Positions 8,297 to 16,931 of a stretch of 47,135 nt of DNA are shown here, in pieces. A program made the translations under genes and the position numbers. The notes under the pieces are model-generated. The model was not told the origin of the DNA, searched no databases, and worked only from the letters and a program-made list of their open reading frames with translations. Source of the stretch: Clostridia bacterium (GTDB lineage: Bacteria > Bacillota_A > Clostridia > Oscillospirales > CAG-272); assembly GCA_017457545.1 (NCBI GenBank), contig JAFTHF010000001.1, forward strand, positions 1 to 47,135, in the 5' to 3' direction. Position 1 is the stretch's first letter. The number at the start of each line of letters is the position of its first letter.

Positions 8297-8703
8297 CAAA
8301 GGAACAGCTTGAAAAGCAAAACAAGGATTTAAGGGCAGAAGCAAAGGAGCTGAAAATGCACTTAGACTCTGTGTGCAGAGAACTTGAATCCACCAAAAAG
8401 GAAGTTGCAAAGCTCACTATTGAGGCTGACAAGGACCTATACAGCAGAGCTGTTAGCACCTTCGGTGAAACCTCCCGGCTGATACTTGCTATTGAGGAAA
8501 TGTCAGAACTCATTAAGGAGCTGAGCAAGTACACCAGAGGTAGAGAGAATATCGGTAGTATCTGTGAGGAAATGGCAGACGTGGAGATTATGTTTGAGCA
8601 ATTAAAGATTGTTTTCCATAACCGCGCAGCCGTTGACTACCACAGATCACAGAAGCTCCAGCGTTTGAGCGACAGGCTCAACGGAAACCATGATAGCTTT
8701 TGA
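8293..8703 (+). CDS. MazG-like nucleotide pyrophosphohydrolase family protein
   Basis: 136 residues. An N-terminal coiled coil (about 1-45) precedes a MazG-like four-helix domain: AIEEMSELIKELSK followed by EEMADVEIMFEQL gives the ExxE and ExxD metal-ligand pattern. Members hydrolyse (d)NTPs to monophosphates, consistent with nucleotide-pool control beside ThyX. The coiled-coil extension is less usual and may drive oligomerisation. Confidence 0.75.
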   Translation: MTKEQLEKQNKDLRAEAKELKMHLDSVCRELESTKKEVAKLTIEADKDLYSRAVSTFGETSRLILAIEEMSELIKELSKYTRGRENIGSICEEMADVEIMFEQLKIVFHNRAAVDYHRSQKLQRLSDRLNGNHDSF

Positions 8704-8782
8704 GGAAAGCTACACAGACAGCCTACTCCGTCAGGGGGGGGTTAGTCCCATAAGAAGGAGTAACCGATATGAAACACGATAG
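8690..8782 (+). CDS. Possible 30-residue ORF bridging to the primase gene
   Basis: ATG 8690 overlaps the MazG-like stop and the frame runs through a G8 tract to a stop inside the primase gene start. The ribosome binding site is weak. It would be a coupling peptide whose length depends on the tract; equally it may be non-coding spacer. Confidence 0.25.
   Translation: MIAFEESYTDSLLRQGGVSPIRRSNRYETR
8734..8741 (+). repeat. G8 homopolymer tract upstream of the primase gene
   Basis: Eight G, 28 bases before the primase ATG. It is the last of the five long G/C tracts in this window. Confidence 0.9.
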
Positions 8783-11198
8783 ACAAATAGTGATCTCGGT
8801 AGGTACTAACCGCCGTGATCTGAATTGGAGGCAGACAGCTTTAACAGTAGCAGAGCTGTATGAGCGCCTGCGTAATCCAATAAAAAGCATAGAGTCCTAT
8901 GCTGATTATATGAAAATGAAAAAGGCTCAGCAGGACACTCTGAAGGACGTAGGCGGCTTTGTCGGCGGCTCTCTCAGTAATCCGCGCCGTAAGTCTAACA
9001 ATGTAACCGGCAGGGATGTTATTACCCTTGACTTTGATAATGTCCCCGGTTGGCAGACTGACGCGGTTGTGGCTAAGGTTGAGGAGCTGGGCTGTAGCTA
9101 CTGCATCTATAGTACCCGTAAGCACAATGCGGCTGCACCCCGTCTGCGTGTGGTTATTCCCTTTGACCGCACAGTAACGCCTGACGAATATGAGCCGTGT
9201 GCAAGGCGTGTTGCGTCCTCCATTGGTATTACAATGGCTGATCCTACAACCTTTGAAGTGTGCCGCCTTATGTACTGGCCCTCTTGCAGTGCTGATAGTG
9301 AGTATGTGTATAAGGTCAAAGATGCACCGTTTATCAGTGCAGATTTTCTCCTGAGTACATACACCGATTGGCACGATTTTACAAGCTGGCCTCAAGTACC
9401 TAACGCCGTAAGCTATGCAAAGCTGGCAATGAAACAGGGTGATCCTCTGGAGAAGTCCGGCATTGTGGGTGCGTTCTGCCGTACCTATGACGTCATTACC
9501 GCTATGGACGCATTTCTTCCGAATATCTATGAGCCTGTTGACAATGATGACGGCAGATATACTTACCTCGGCGGCTCTACCACAGGCGGTGCAGTTATCT
9601 ATGATGATGCAAAGTTTTTGTTTTCTCACCATGCAACTGATCCCTGCGGCGGTAGATTGGTAAATGCCTTTGACCTGATAAGGCTACACCGCTTCGGGGA
9701 CAAAGACAATGACGCTTCCCCCGACACTCCCGTTACAAAGCTCCCCTCATACAAAGCAATGTGTGAGGCAGCTATGCAGGACAAAGCCGTTGTTACCACG
9801 CTCAACCGTGAGCAGATAGCACAGGCTAAAAAGGATTTTGAGGGTATCACTGCTGAAGATAAGCCCTCGACTTCTGCTGAGCCTGAGCCGCTTGATTGGG
9901 CTGAGAAATTACAGCGTAATCAGAACGGCGCAGTAAAAGGTACTATCGACAATATCCTGATTATCCTTGACGGTGATCCTGCTCTCAAGGATAAGTTTGC
10001 CCTCAACCTCTTTGCAAATCGTGGTGAGGTGCTGGGCGCTCTCCCGTGGCAAAAAGGCACTAAGCGCCGCCTGTGGTCTGACACAGACAGCAACGGCTTG
10101 TATTGGTATCTTGAGCGTATGTGGGGTATCACTCAGAGAGGAAACATTGACTCTGCCCTTGATATTCACGCTTCTATCCACGCCTTTAATGAGGTGCAGA
10201 GATACATTGACGGCTTAGTGTGGGACGGTGTACCCCGTCTTGATACTCTGCTTATTGACTACCTCGGTGCAAAGGACACAGCCTACAACCGCGCTGTGTG
10301 CCGTAAAAGTTTTACGGCAGCTATCGCCCGTGCAATGTCCCCCGGCTGCAAGTATGACACAATGCTCATCCTCGCAGGTCCTCAGGGTATTGGTAAGTCA
10401 ACACTGCTTGATAAAATGAGCCGTGGCTGGTTTAACGATTCAATCCGTACCTTTGAAGGTAAGGAAGCCTCTGAGCTTTTGCAGGGCGTGTGGATCGTGG
10501 AAATCGCAGAGCTTGACGCCTTCCGCCGTACCGATATTGCCCGTATCAAACAGTTTTTGTCCCTCAAGGCTGACCGCTACCGTGCAGCTTACGGCAGACA
10601 CGTAAAGGAATTACCCCGTTGCTGTGTGTTCTTTGGCACTTGTAACGAAATGGAGTTTTTACAGGACACCACCGGCAACCGCCGCTTCTGGCCTGTTGAC
10701 ACTATGGAGGCTGAGCCTACAAAAAGTGTATTCCACGATTTGCCGGATGAAACTGTCAATCAGTTATGGGCTGAGGCTAAGATGCGCTGGCAGACAGGTG
10801 AGAAGCTGTATCTGACTGGAGCATTGGAGGCTGAGGCTAAGATCAAGCAGGAGGAACACCGTGAGGCTTCCGTCCGTGAAGGTCTGATTATGGAATTTGC
10901 TGAGAGGCAAGTACCGGCAGACTGGAACAAATGGAACATTGACCGCCGCCGTGATTTTTGGGCTGGTGCAGCTCATACGCAGGAGGGCGCTACCCTTGAC
11001 CTTGTGGAGAGAGATAGAATCTCTGCTATTGAGGTTTGGTGCGAACTCTTTAACGGCAGTATGCGTGATATGAAACCTGCTGACACTCAGCAAATCAACG
11101 CCGTGCTTAGTATGATGAAGGGCTGGAAACGCTCAGGAAATCCGCTGAGGTTTGGTCCTTATAGCCTGCAAAGAGGCTTTGTCAGGAGGACGGATTGA
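8769..11198 (+). CDS. Primase / VirE-family helicase fusion
   Basis: 809 residues. The N-terminal 330 residues hold an archaeo-eukaryotic-type primase-like region (TLDFDN, STRKH and RVVIPF blocks). The C-terminal half is a VirE (PF05272) P-loop ATPase: Walker A GPQGIGKS at 537-544, a VEIAELD Walker B-like block, then the FFGTCNE and TGNRRFWP motifs of this family. Such proteins open and prime the phage origin. AAGGAGT precedes the ATG. The repeat array at 11.2 kb directly follows, which may be relevant to replication initiation (inference). Confidence 0.9.
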   Translation: MKHDRQIVISVGTNRRDLNWRQTALTVAELYERLRNPIKSIESYADYMKMKKAQQDTLKDVGGFVGGSLSNPRRKSNNVTGRDVITLDFDNVPGWQTDAVVAKVEELGCSYCIYSTRKHNAAAPRLRVVIPFDRTVTPDEYEPCARRVASSIGITMADPTTFEVCRLMYWPSCSADSEYVYKVKDAPFISADFLLSTYTDWHDFTSWPQVPNAVSYAKLAMKQGDPLEKSGIVGAFCRTYDVITAMDAFLPNIYEPVDNDDGRYTYLGGSTTGGAVIYDDAKFLFSHHATDPCGGRLVNAFDLIRLHRFGDKDNDASPDTPVTKLPSYKAMCEAAMQDKAVVTTLNREQIAQAKKDFEGITAEDKPSTSAEPEPLDWAEKLQRNQNGAVKGTIDNILIILDGDPALKDKFALNLFANRGEVLGALPWQKGTKRRLWSDTDSNGLYWYLERMWGITQRGNIDSALDIHASIHAFNEVQRYIDGLVWDGVPRLDTLLIDYLGAKDTAYNRAVCRKSFTAAIARAMSPGCKYDTMLILAGPQGIGKSTLLDKMSRGWFNDSIRTFEGKEASELLQGVWIVEIAELDAFRRTDIARIKQFLSLKADRYRAAYGRHVKELPRCCVFFGTCNEMEFLQDTTGNRRFWPVDTMEAEPTKSVFHDLPDETVNQLWAEAKMRWQTGEKLYLTGALEAEAKIKQEEHREASVREGLIMEFAERQVPADWNKWNIDRRRDFWAGAAHTQEGATLDLVERDRISAIEVWCELFNGSMRDMKPADTQQINAVLSMMKGWKRSGNPLRFGPYSLQRGFVRRTD

Positions 11199-11201
11199 GG
11201 C

Positions 11202-11336
11202 GTTACAAACGGGCTGTAACACCTAAGAATGTGTAACACCTAAAGTGTTACAGTGTTACAGCCGTGTAACCCCTATTGTAACACCTGAAAAAACGCATAA
11301 AATAAGGCTTTTTCAATCAAGTGTTACAGTGTTACA
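11202..11336 (+). repeat. GTGTTACA/TGTAACAC repeat array, copy 1
   Basis: TGTAACAC occurs at 11215, 11232 and 11277, with a partial copy at 11265. GTGTTACA occurs as tandem pairs at 11245/11253 and 11321/11329. The units at 11232 and 11245 form a perfect inverted repeat with a five-base spacer. The intergenic stretch 11199-11452 holds no gene. The same arrangement recurs at 43.2 kb. Likely binding sites for a phage regulator or replication protein. Confidence 0.85.
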
Positions 11337-11351
11337 TACTTTTCCTATAAA
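11323..11351 (+). promoter_or_regulatory. Possible promoter overlapping the repeat array
   Basis: GTTACA, part of a GTGTTACA unit, lies 17 bases before TATAAA (11346-11351). A protein bound to the repeats would cover the -35. It would drive the VRR-NUC/SNF2/regulator genes. The -35 match is weak (4/6). Confidence 0.4.
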
Positions 11352-11452
11352 GTAGGTAAATTAAAGGGCTTATGCCGTATATACCCCCATAACGCCTTTA
11401 TTTCTATAAACTTTAGGGGATTTTTTGAGTTTTTGTAACAGGAGGTAAAACA

Positions 11453-11773
11453 ATGCTTGAAAAAGACGTAGAGAAAAAGCTACACACGGGCGTAAAAGGA
11501 TTAAAGCACGGCGCACTCTGTTTGAAGTTTGTAAGTCCCGGATTTACAGGTGTACCCGATAGAATTATTTTGTTACCGGGTGAAAAAGCAATATTTGTTG
11601 AAACTAAAAAGCCCGGTAAAAAAGAACGTGCAAGACAAGAGTATGTGCAAGGCTTACTCAGGGCATTAGGATTTGAGGTCTATTCTACAGTAGATAACAA
11701 AGCCTATGTGCAAGATATTTTGAAACGCTGTCAGGAGGTGATTATAAGTGCCGAAGGAATTTACCCCACATAA
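11453..11773 (+). CDS. VRR-NUC domain nuclease
   Basis: 106 residues forming a stand-alone VRR-NUC (PD-(D/E)xK superfamily) domain: GVPDRI at about residues 33-38 supplies the catalytic Asp and FVETKKPG supplies the ExK-type residues. Such small nucleases usually sit next to SNF2-type helicases in phages, as here, and are thought to act in replication or recombination intermediates. AGGAGGT precedes the ATG. Overlaps the next gene by 26 bases. Confidence 0.9.
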   Translation: MLEKDVEKKLHTGVKGLKHGALCLKFVSPGFTGVPDRIILLPGEKAIFVETKKPGKKERARQEYVQGLLRALGFEVYSTVDNKAYVQDILKRCQEVIISAEGIYPT

Positions 11774-13136
11774 TTATCAGCAATACTGTATTGACCGGAT
11801 TATCAGTGATCCGGCTATTGGTCTTTTCTTAGATATGGGATTGGGTAAAACAGCAATTACCCTGACTGCAATTAAGAAGCTGAAGTACGAATATTGGCGA
11901 TCTGCTAAGGTGCTTATTATCGCTCCAAAGAAAGTAGCTGAGAGTACATGGAGCAAAGAGGCGGCAAAGTGGAATCACCTGCAAAACCTCCGCTTCTCAT
12001 TTGTACTCGGTACTGCTAAAAAACGCATAAAAGCACTCAATACCCCTGCTGACGTCTATATGATAAACCGTGAAAATGTTACTTGGCTTGTAGACTACTA
12101 CCGCAACAAATGGCCCTTTGATACTGTGGTTATTGATGAGAGTAGCAGCTTTAAGAATCATCAGGCTAAACGCTTTAAGGCTCTGAAGGCTGTACGCTCA
12201 CACATTGGCCGTATTATAGAGCTGACCGGCACACCTACCTCCCGTGGCCTTATGGACCTATGGGCGCAGGTGTATTTGCTGGATAGCGGTAAGCGGTTAG
12301 GTAAGACGATCACCGCATACAGGGACGCTTTTTTCAATCCCGATAAGAGAAATGCAACTACTATTTTCTCTTATGCACCAAAGGAAGGTGCAGACGAAAT
12401 CATTTATAAGTCAATCAGTGATATTTGCATTAGCATGAAAGCTGAGGACTATTTGGAGCTGCCTGAGCTGGTCTATAATGATATTCCCGTACAGCTTGAC
12501 ACAGCAGCTCAGAAGGCTTATGACCGTCTGGAGCGTGATACACTCCTCCCGGTTGATGATACTGTTATCACGGCTGGCAGTGCCGCCGTACTGCGTGGTA
12601 AGCTCCTACAGCTCTGCAATGGTGCTGTGTATGACGAAGATAAAAACGTCATGGAGATACATAACTGTAAAATGGAGGCTCTACTTGAAACTGTGGAGCA
12701 GCTTAACGGTCAACACGCTATTATCTGTTATAATTTTCAACACGATAAATCCCGGCTACTTGAGGCTTTGTCCTCTACTAACCTGAGAGTAAAGGTTTAT
12801 GAGGGAAAAGCTGAAGAGGACGAATGGAACGCCGGTAATATAGATTTGCTACTTGTACAGCCTGCAAGCTGTGGTTATGGCCTTAACCTTCAGGACGGAG
12901 GACACCACATTATTTGGTTTGGTTTAACTGACAGCTTGGAATTGTATCAGCAGACAAATAAACGCCTGCACAGGCAGGGGCAACCCTACCCGGTAATTGT
13001 GCATCATCTTTTAGTACAGGGCGGAACTGACGAAGATGTTATTAAGGCTTTAGGCGGTAAGGCTGATACACAGGATAGCTTGCTTGAGGCTCTGAAAGTC
13101 CGCATAATCAAAGCAAAGGAGAGTACAGCAGCATGA
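11748..13136 (+). CDS. SNF2-family DEAD/H helicase
   Basis: 462 residues with both RecA-like lobes. Motif I is MGLGKT, motif II DESS (in VVIDESSSFKN), motif III LTGTP, and the second lobe carries the motif V/VI region ending in a QTNKRLHRQGQ block typical of SNF2 proteins. It is an ATP-driven DNA translocase working with the adjacent nuclease. GTG start supported by AGGAGGTG about nine bases upstream; overlaps VRR-NUC and, at its end, the next gene (ATGA). Confidence 0.92.
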   Translation: MPKEFTPHNYQQYCIDRIISDPAIGLFLDMGLGKTAITLTAIKKLKYEYWRSAKVLIIAPKKVAESTWSKEAAKWNHLQNLRFSFVLGTAKKRIKALNTPADVYMINRENVTWLVDYYRNKWPFDTVVIDESSSFKNHQAKRFKALKAVRSHIGRIIELTGTPTSRGLMDLWAQVYLLDSGKRLGKTITAYRDAFFNPDKRNATTIFSYAPKEGADEIIYKSISDICISMKAEDYLELPELVYNDIPVQLDTAAQKAYDRLERDTLLPVDDTVITAGSAAVLRGKLLQLCNGAVYDEDKNVMEIHNCKMEALLETVEQLNGQHAIICYNFQHDKSRLLEALSSTNLRVKVYEGKAEEDEWNAGNIDLLLVQPASCGYGLNLQDGGHHIIWFGLTDSLELYQQTNKRLHRQGQPYPVIVHHLLVQGGTDEDVIKALGGKADTQDSLLEALKVRIIKAKESTAA

Positions 13137-13627
13137 CAGTAAAGGAATTATCACAGCTCTATTGGCTCAATAGAGAAATCGAAGCGGATCAGTTAAGACT
13201 GGCAAATCTTGACAGCGAAATCAGGAGGGATGAGGAGCAGCTTGCGGACTTAGAGCTTAAAGCCTCCTCTGCCTCAGGTCCTAACTATGACGGTATGCCG
13301 AAGAATCCCACCTATGGAAACCCCTTAGAAAACACGGTTATCAGGATCGTAGAGTTAAAGGATATTATCAAGCGCAAAAAAGCCTTGCGCTCTGATTGTG
13401 CTATGACTATTCAGGCTAAGCAGATACTTTGCCTCACTGAGCGTAATAAGCTGGAGAGGTACATAGCTGACCTGCCGGACAGCTTGCTCCGTCTGATCTT
13501 TACCTTCCGCTTTATAAACGGCTTGACGTGGGCGCAGGTATCAGAGAGCATAGGCGTAAGAACTACAGAGGACAGCGTCAAGAAAATGTGTTATAGATAC
13601 CTCGCAGAGCAGGAAAAAGAGGGGTAA
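13133..13627 (+). CDS. Sigma-like HTH late-transcription regulator
   Basis: 164 residues. An N-terminal coiled coil (about 1-45) is followed by a C-terminal region 4-like helix-turn-helix: LPDSLLRLIFTFRFI then LTWAQVSESIG and a basic recognition part (SVKKMCYRYL). Similar proteins (DUF1492/ArpU/RinA-like group) end the early region of Gram-positive phages and activate late genes. Its position immediately before the late promoter region and terminase genes fits this. The exact subfamily is not certain. Confidence 0.75.
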   Translation: MTVKELSQLYWLNREIEADQLRLANLDSEIRRDEEQLADLELKASSASGPNYDGMPKNPTYGNPLENTVIRIVELKDIIKRKKALRSDCAMTIQAKQILCLTERNKLERYIADLPDSLLRLIFTFRFINGLTWAQVSESIGVRTTEDSVKKMCYRYLAEQEKEG

Positions 13628-13656
13628 AAAATGTTTGTCCCATTTGTCCTTGTGTT

Positions 13657-13685
13657 TTGACATATAATAGTTTAGTATGATAGGT
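13657..13685 (+). promoter_or_regulatory. Promoter-like region before the late genes
   Basis: TTGACA (13657-13662) is followed directly by TATAAT (13663-13668); neither pairs with an ideal partner at 17 bases (a TATGAT is 13 bases away). The placement just behind the late regulator suggests an activator-dependent late promoter rather than a plain SigA one. Confidence 0.4.
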
Positions 13686-13795
13686 GGATTATAGGCTGTG
13701 AGTGGCGGCTTCGGTATGCCTCCAGCCTGAGCCGCTATCACGGCCATATCCAAAGCCCACAGCTCTACTTCTCCTGAGCTGTGGGCTTTATTATA
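13669..13795 (+). ncRNA. Candidate structured RNA ahead of the late operon
   Basis: A stem pairs 13694-13701 with 13738-13745 (8 bp, one G-U). After a small internal loop it continues as 13705-13711 with 13729-13735 (7 bp), enclosing a 17-base loop. A terminator hairpin follows at once. With the promoter-like sequence upstream, this could be an independent small RNA of about 125 nt or a leader attenuator for the late operon. No protein frame is convincing here. Confidence 0.45.
13752..13795 (+). terminator. Rho-independent terminator before DUF4417 gene
   Basis: 14-bp perfect stem (13752-13765 with 13776-13789), ten-base loop, followed by TTATTATAG (weak U-tract). Confidence 0.75.
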
Positions 13796-13821
13796 GCATT
13801 ATGGAAGGAGGCGCTGTTATC

Positions 13822-14439
13822 GTGTACCGACAGGGACGCAACTATGAGAATTTGAATAAAGGCATATTTGACGGTACGGGTATTTACGATATACCGCGCC
13901 TCTTTCCTGAACAATGCACAGCCCCTACCTTTATAGGCTTTAACTACGCTAAGACTTGCAAAGTCCCTTTTGATAAGGGGCTTCATTTCTTTATAGACGA
14001 TTATCAGTTTACCCGTGTATGGAGTAATCCTGACGCCTACCTTGAAATGCTCCGCAATTTTAAGTGCGTGTGTACGCCTGATTTTTCTACCTATACGGAT
14101 TTTCCTAAGGCTGTGCAGATATATAACCACTACCGCAAACATTGGCTCGGTGCTTATTGGCAGCATAACGGGATCACTGTTATTCCCACTATAAGCTGGA
14201 GCGACAAAGCAAGTTTTGATTGGTGCTTTGACGGAGAGCCTGAAGGCGGTACTGTAGCCGTGTCCTCTGTGGGTACTCAGCTCAACAGGGACAGCCGCAA
14301 GCTGTTTATAGACGGCTACTATGAAATGCTTGTAAGGCTTCAGCCCTCACTGATATATTTTTACGGCAATGTGCCGGATGAGTGCAGAGGAAATATTGTG
14401 AGGCTTGCTGCCTATCAAGAAAAATTCAGACACAAATAA
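13822..14439 (+). CDS. DUF4417 family phage protein
   Basis: About 205 residues. The frame is open further upstream through the terminator, but GTG 13822 is preferred because AAGGAGG is about ten bases upstream; ATG 13801 is an alternative that would precede that site. Conserved features are the DGTGIYDIP start, IGFNYAK, HFFIDDYQFTRVW and ISWSDKASFDWCFDG blocks of DUF4417, a phage/mobile-element family of unknown function. It opens the late operon, before the JAMM-like and terminase genes. Confidence 0.8.
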   Translation: MYRQGRNYENLNKGIFDGTGIYDIPRLFPEQCTAPTFIGFNYAKTCKVPFDKGLHFFIDDYQFTRVWSNPDAYLEMLRNFKCVCTPDFSTYTDFPKAVQIYNHYRKHWLGAYWQHNGITVIPTISWSDKASFDWCFDGEPEGGTVAVSSVGTQLNRDSRKLFIDGYYEMLVRLQPSLIYFYGNVPDECRGNIVRLAAYQEKFRHK

Positions 14440-14452
14440 GAGGTGAAAACAG

Positions 14453-15259
14453 ATGCACATAGACAGATTTAAGAATGAGTTTAACAGACTCAATGGCGTA
14501 TATGCTACGGATCAGGTGGTACTGTTTAGGAATCCCCTTGAGCTGTATGATATGAACACGGGCAAGGTTATTGCTCAGTTTGACAGTCTTGAGGAGGCTC
14601 TGGCCTTTAAGATTGACGGCAAAACCCTTGAAGAGCGTGTGTCCGGCTGGACGGAGATTGTTTTCCCCGTTGAACATGGCGGCAGAGGCAGCGGCTCAGG
14701 TATGGGCTTTAATGGCAAGTGGCCCTCTTCAGGTAACGGCAACGAAAAGGACAAAACTACGGCAGATTTTCCTGCAAGAATGAATACCAAAATAGGCGTT
14801 AATCGTACCTATGATGATATGGTTAAGGCCTTTGCTGATACTCATAGAGATGCGGATATTGAACACGGCGCAGTTATTGACGCCTACGGCTATGCTACTA
14901 AGTATCTGCACGGAAACGCAGGCTCTATCTCAGGATTGCACGGTAGCAGCTCTGAGATCGCTATTCATAATCACCCGGCAGGAGGCTGGCCCACATTTTC
15001 CAAAGAGGACGTTGTTAATACTGCCCTCGGTACGCGCAGAGGCATTGTTGCTGTAAGTGGTACTAAGGGAAGATCCGCAGACACCGCACAATACGCAGGT
15101 ACTTACAGCTTTGTTAAAGGAAACCGCTTTAATGCCTCCGGCTTTGTAAAGGCTATCAATACGGCAACCCTTAGCGGTAAGGACTATAATGACGCTGTTA
15201 ATAAGTGGCTCAAGGCAAATCAGAAAAAGTACGGTTATAAATACAGCTATAGCAAATAA
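14453..15259 (+). CDS. JAMM/RadC-motif protein in the head module
   Basis: 268 residues. A Gly/Ser-rich segment at about 75-95 (EHGGRGSGSG) resembles linkers in phage head proteins. The second half carries HNHPAGGW followed by FSKED: H172-x-H174-P and S183-x-x-D186, matching the zinc-binding JAMM signature HxHP-x(7-8)-S-x-x-D; the required upstream Glu could be E137. JAMM enzymes cleave isopeptide bonds or small modifiers; a role in head maturation or in countering a host conjugation system is inference. GAGGTG precedes the ATG; the small terminase gene follows. Confidence 0.6.
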   Translation: MHIDRFKNEFNRLNGVYATDQVVLFRNPLELYDMNTGKVIAQFDSLEEALAFKIDGKTLEERVSGWTEIVFPVEHGGRGSGSGMGFNGKWPSSGNGNEKDKTTADFPARMNTKIGVNRTYDDMVKAFADTHRDADIEHGAVIDAYGYATKYLHGNAGSISGLHGSSSEIAIHNHPAGGWPTFSKEDVVNTALGTRRGIVAVSGTKGRSADTAQYAGTYSFVKGNRFNASGFVKAINTATLSGKDYNDAVNKWLKANQKKYGYKYSYSK

Positions 15260-15295
15260 GGAGGGCAAAGCTAAATCACAAAGGAGGTGCGACAC

Positions 15296-15739
15296 GTGAG
15301 CAGACCACAGGATAAACACTTGATCCCTCTTACTGAGCGAAGCGAAGAAGAGGCTCACGCTATACGCTCCGCAGGTGGTAAAGCTGTGCAAGAAAAGAAA
15401 CGGCAGCAAAGGCTTATGTCTGAGCTGCTGTCTTTATATTCTGACCTACCTATCAATGACAAGCGCAAAGCTAACCGACTTAAAAAGCTGGGTATTGAGG
15501 AAGCTGACCTGACACAAAAGGCTCTTATAGCTGACGCTATTATGAAGGGCGCTCAAGCCGGTAATTCCTACCTCATTCAGATGTACCTTGATATTATTGG
15601 TGAATCCGGCTTAGGTGGACCTGTTAAGGAAAACAACCTACTTGACGCCATTATAAATAGCACAAAGGAGGATGTTGATACAGATGATTTACCAGAGCTT
15701 CAGCAAGAGGCAGAATCTGACGCTGACGTGGTGGAATAG
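15296..15739 (+). CDS. Terminase small subunit-like protein
   Basis: 147 residues from GTG 15296, supported by AAGGAGGTG. The sequence starts with a HLIPLTERSEEE segment and a basic SAGGKAVQEKKRQQR stretch, then helical pieces compatible with oligomerisation, ending acidic. Assignment rests on size, the basic DNA-binding-like start and the 56-base overlap with the large terminase; sequence alone is only suggestive. Small subunits recognise the packaging site and load the motor. Confidence 0.65.
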   Translation: MSRPQDKHLIPLTERSEEEAHAIRSAGGKAVQEKKRQQRLMSELLSLYSDLPINDKRKANRLKKLGIEEADLTQKALIADAIMKGAQAGNSYLIQMYLDIIGESGLGGPVKENNLLDAIINSTKEDVDTDDLPELQQEAESDADVVE

Positions 15740-16919
15740 ACCTAAGTACAAAGACTATGACGGTATAATCTGCGACGGCTCTATCAGATCAGGTAAGACT
15801 GTATCAATGACAGACGGCTTTATACTGTGGAGTATGAGCAGCTTTAACGGTCAGAACTTTGCTATATGCGGTAAGACAATAGAATCCCTACGCCGTAATG
15901 TTGTTACCCTCATGCCTCAGTGGTTAGAGGGTATCTTTACTATTACAGAGCGCAGGAGTGAAAACAAGCTGATTATAACGGCCAACGGAAAGACTAATTA
16001 CTATTATCTTTTCGGCGGTAAGGACGAATCAAGCTACACACTTGTACAGGGTATCACCCTTGCAGGTGTTCTCTTTGATGAGGTTGCACTTATGCCCCGG
16101 TCCTTTGTTGAGCAGGCTATGGCCCGTTGCTCTGTGGACGGCTCTAAGTTTTGGTTTAACTGCAACCCTGAAAACCCCGGACACTGGTTTTATGTGGAAT
16201 GGATTAAAAAAGCCAAAGAGCGTAATATCCTTTATCTGCATTTTACTATGAACGATAATCTCAGCCTCTCTGCAAGAATTAGGGAGCGTTATGAGAATAT
16301 GTACTCCGGCGTTTTCTACCGCCGTTATATCCTCGGTTTGTGGGTAAAAGCTGAAGGGCTTGTTTATCCTATGTTTGACCGCAGCGCGCATATCACACAC
16401 AGCATACCGCAATACAGCCCCCGACACCGTTATTATGTGGCGGTGGACTACGGTACTGTAAACCCCTTTGCTGCTGGACTGTATGACTACAGCCCGTCAG
16501 AACAAAAGGCGGTTATGATAAAAGAGCTTTACTACAAAGGCGGCAGCAATAACCGTGTTGATAATGAGGCTTACTATAAGATGCTTAGTGAGCTTATCGG
16601 GGACTACCCGATAGAGTATATAATCATTGATCCTTCGGCAAGCTCAATGATTGAAACAATACAAAAGTACGGCGAATTTGCCGTAATTAAAGCCGATAAT
16701 GACGTACTTAACGGCATACAGGACGTAACAAAATTCCTTAATGCCGGTGTTCTCTATTTTCATAAGAGCTGTAAAAGCACTTTTGAGGAGTTTGAAACCT
16801 ACTCATGGGACGAAGAATCCGTAGAGGACGCCGTTATCAAGGAAAACGATCACAGTATGGACCAACTACGGTACTTCTGTAGAACGGCGTTACGAAATGA
16901 GCTGAAATGGATAGTATAA
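15684..16919 (+). CDS. terL: Terminase large subunit
   Basis: 411 residues, packaging motor ATPase and headful nuclease. Walker A GSIRSGKT at 32-39, Walker B VLFDE with Asp132-Glu133, and the RNase H-like nuclease begins with VAVDYG (Asp255) followed by IIIDPSASS (second acidic site). The ATG at 15684 is preferred over 15672 because GGAGG is 12 bases before it rather than touching it. It overlaps the small-subunit gene in another frame and is followed by the portal gene. Confidence 0.95.
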   Translation: MIYQSFSKRQNLTLTWWNRPKYKDYDGIICDGSIRSGKTVSMTDGFILWSMSSFNGQNFAICGKTIESLRRNVVTLMPQWLEGIFTITERRSENKLIITANGKTNYYYLFGGKDESSYTLVQGITLAGVLFDEVALMPRSFVEQAMARCSVDGSKFWFNCNPENPGHWFYVEWIKKAKERNILYLHFTMNDNLSLSARIRERYENMYSGVFYRRYILGLWVKAEGLVYPMFDRSAHITHSIPQYSPRHRYYVAVDYGTVNPFAAGLYDYSPSEQKAVMIKELYYKGGSNNRVDNEAYYKMLSELIGDYPIEYIIIDPSASSMIETIQKYGEFAVIKADNDVLNGIQDVTKFLNAGVLYFHKSCKSTFEEFETYSWDEESVEDAVIKENDHSMDQLRYFCRTALRNELKWIV

Positions 16920-16931
16920 GGCGGTGATGAG

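Noticed and set aside
13702..13821. Upstream extension of the DUF4417 gene
   Set aside because: It would run through the terminator hairpin and before the AAGGAGG site.
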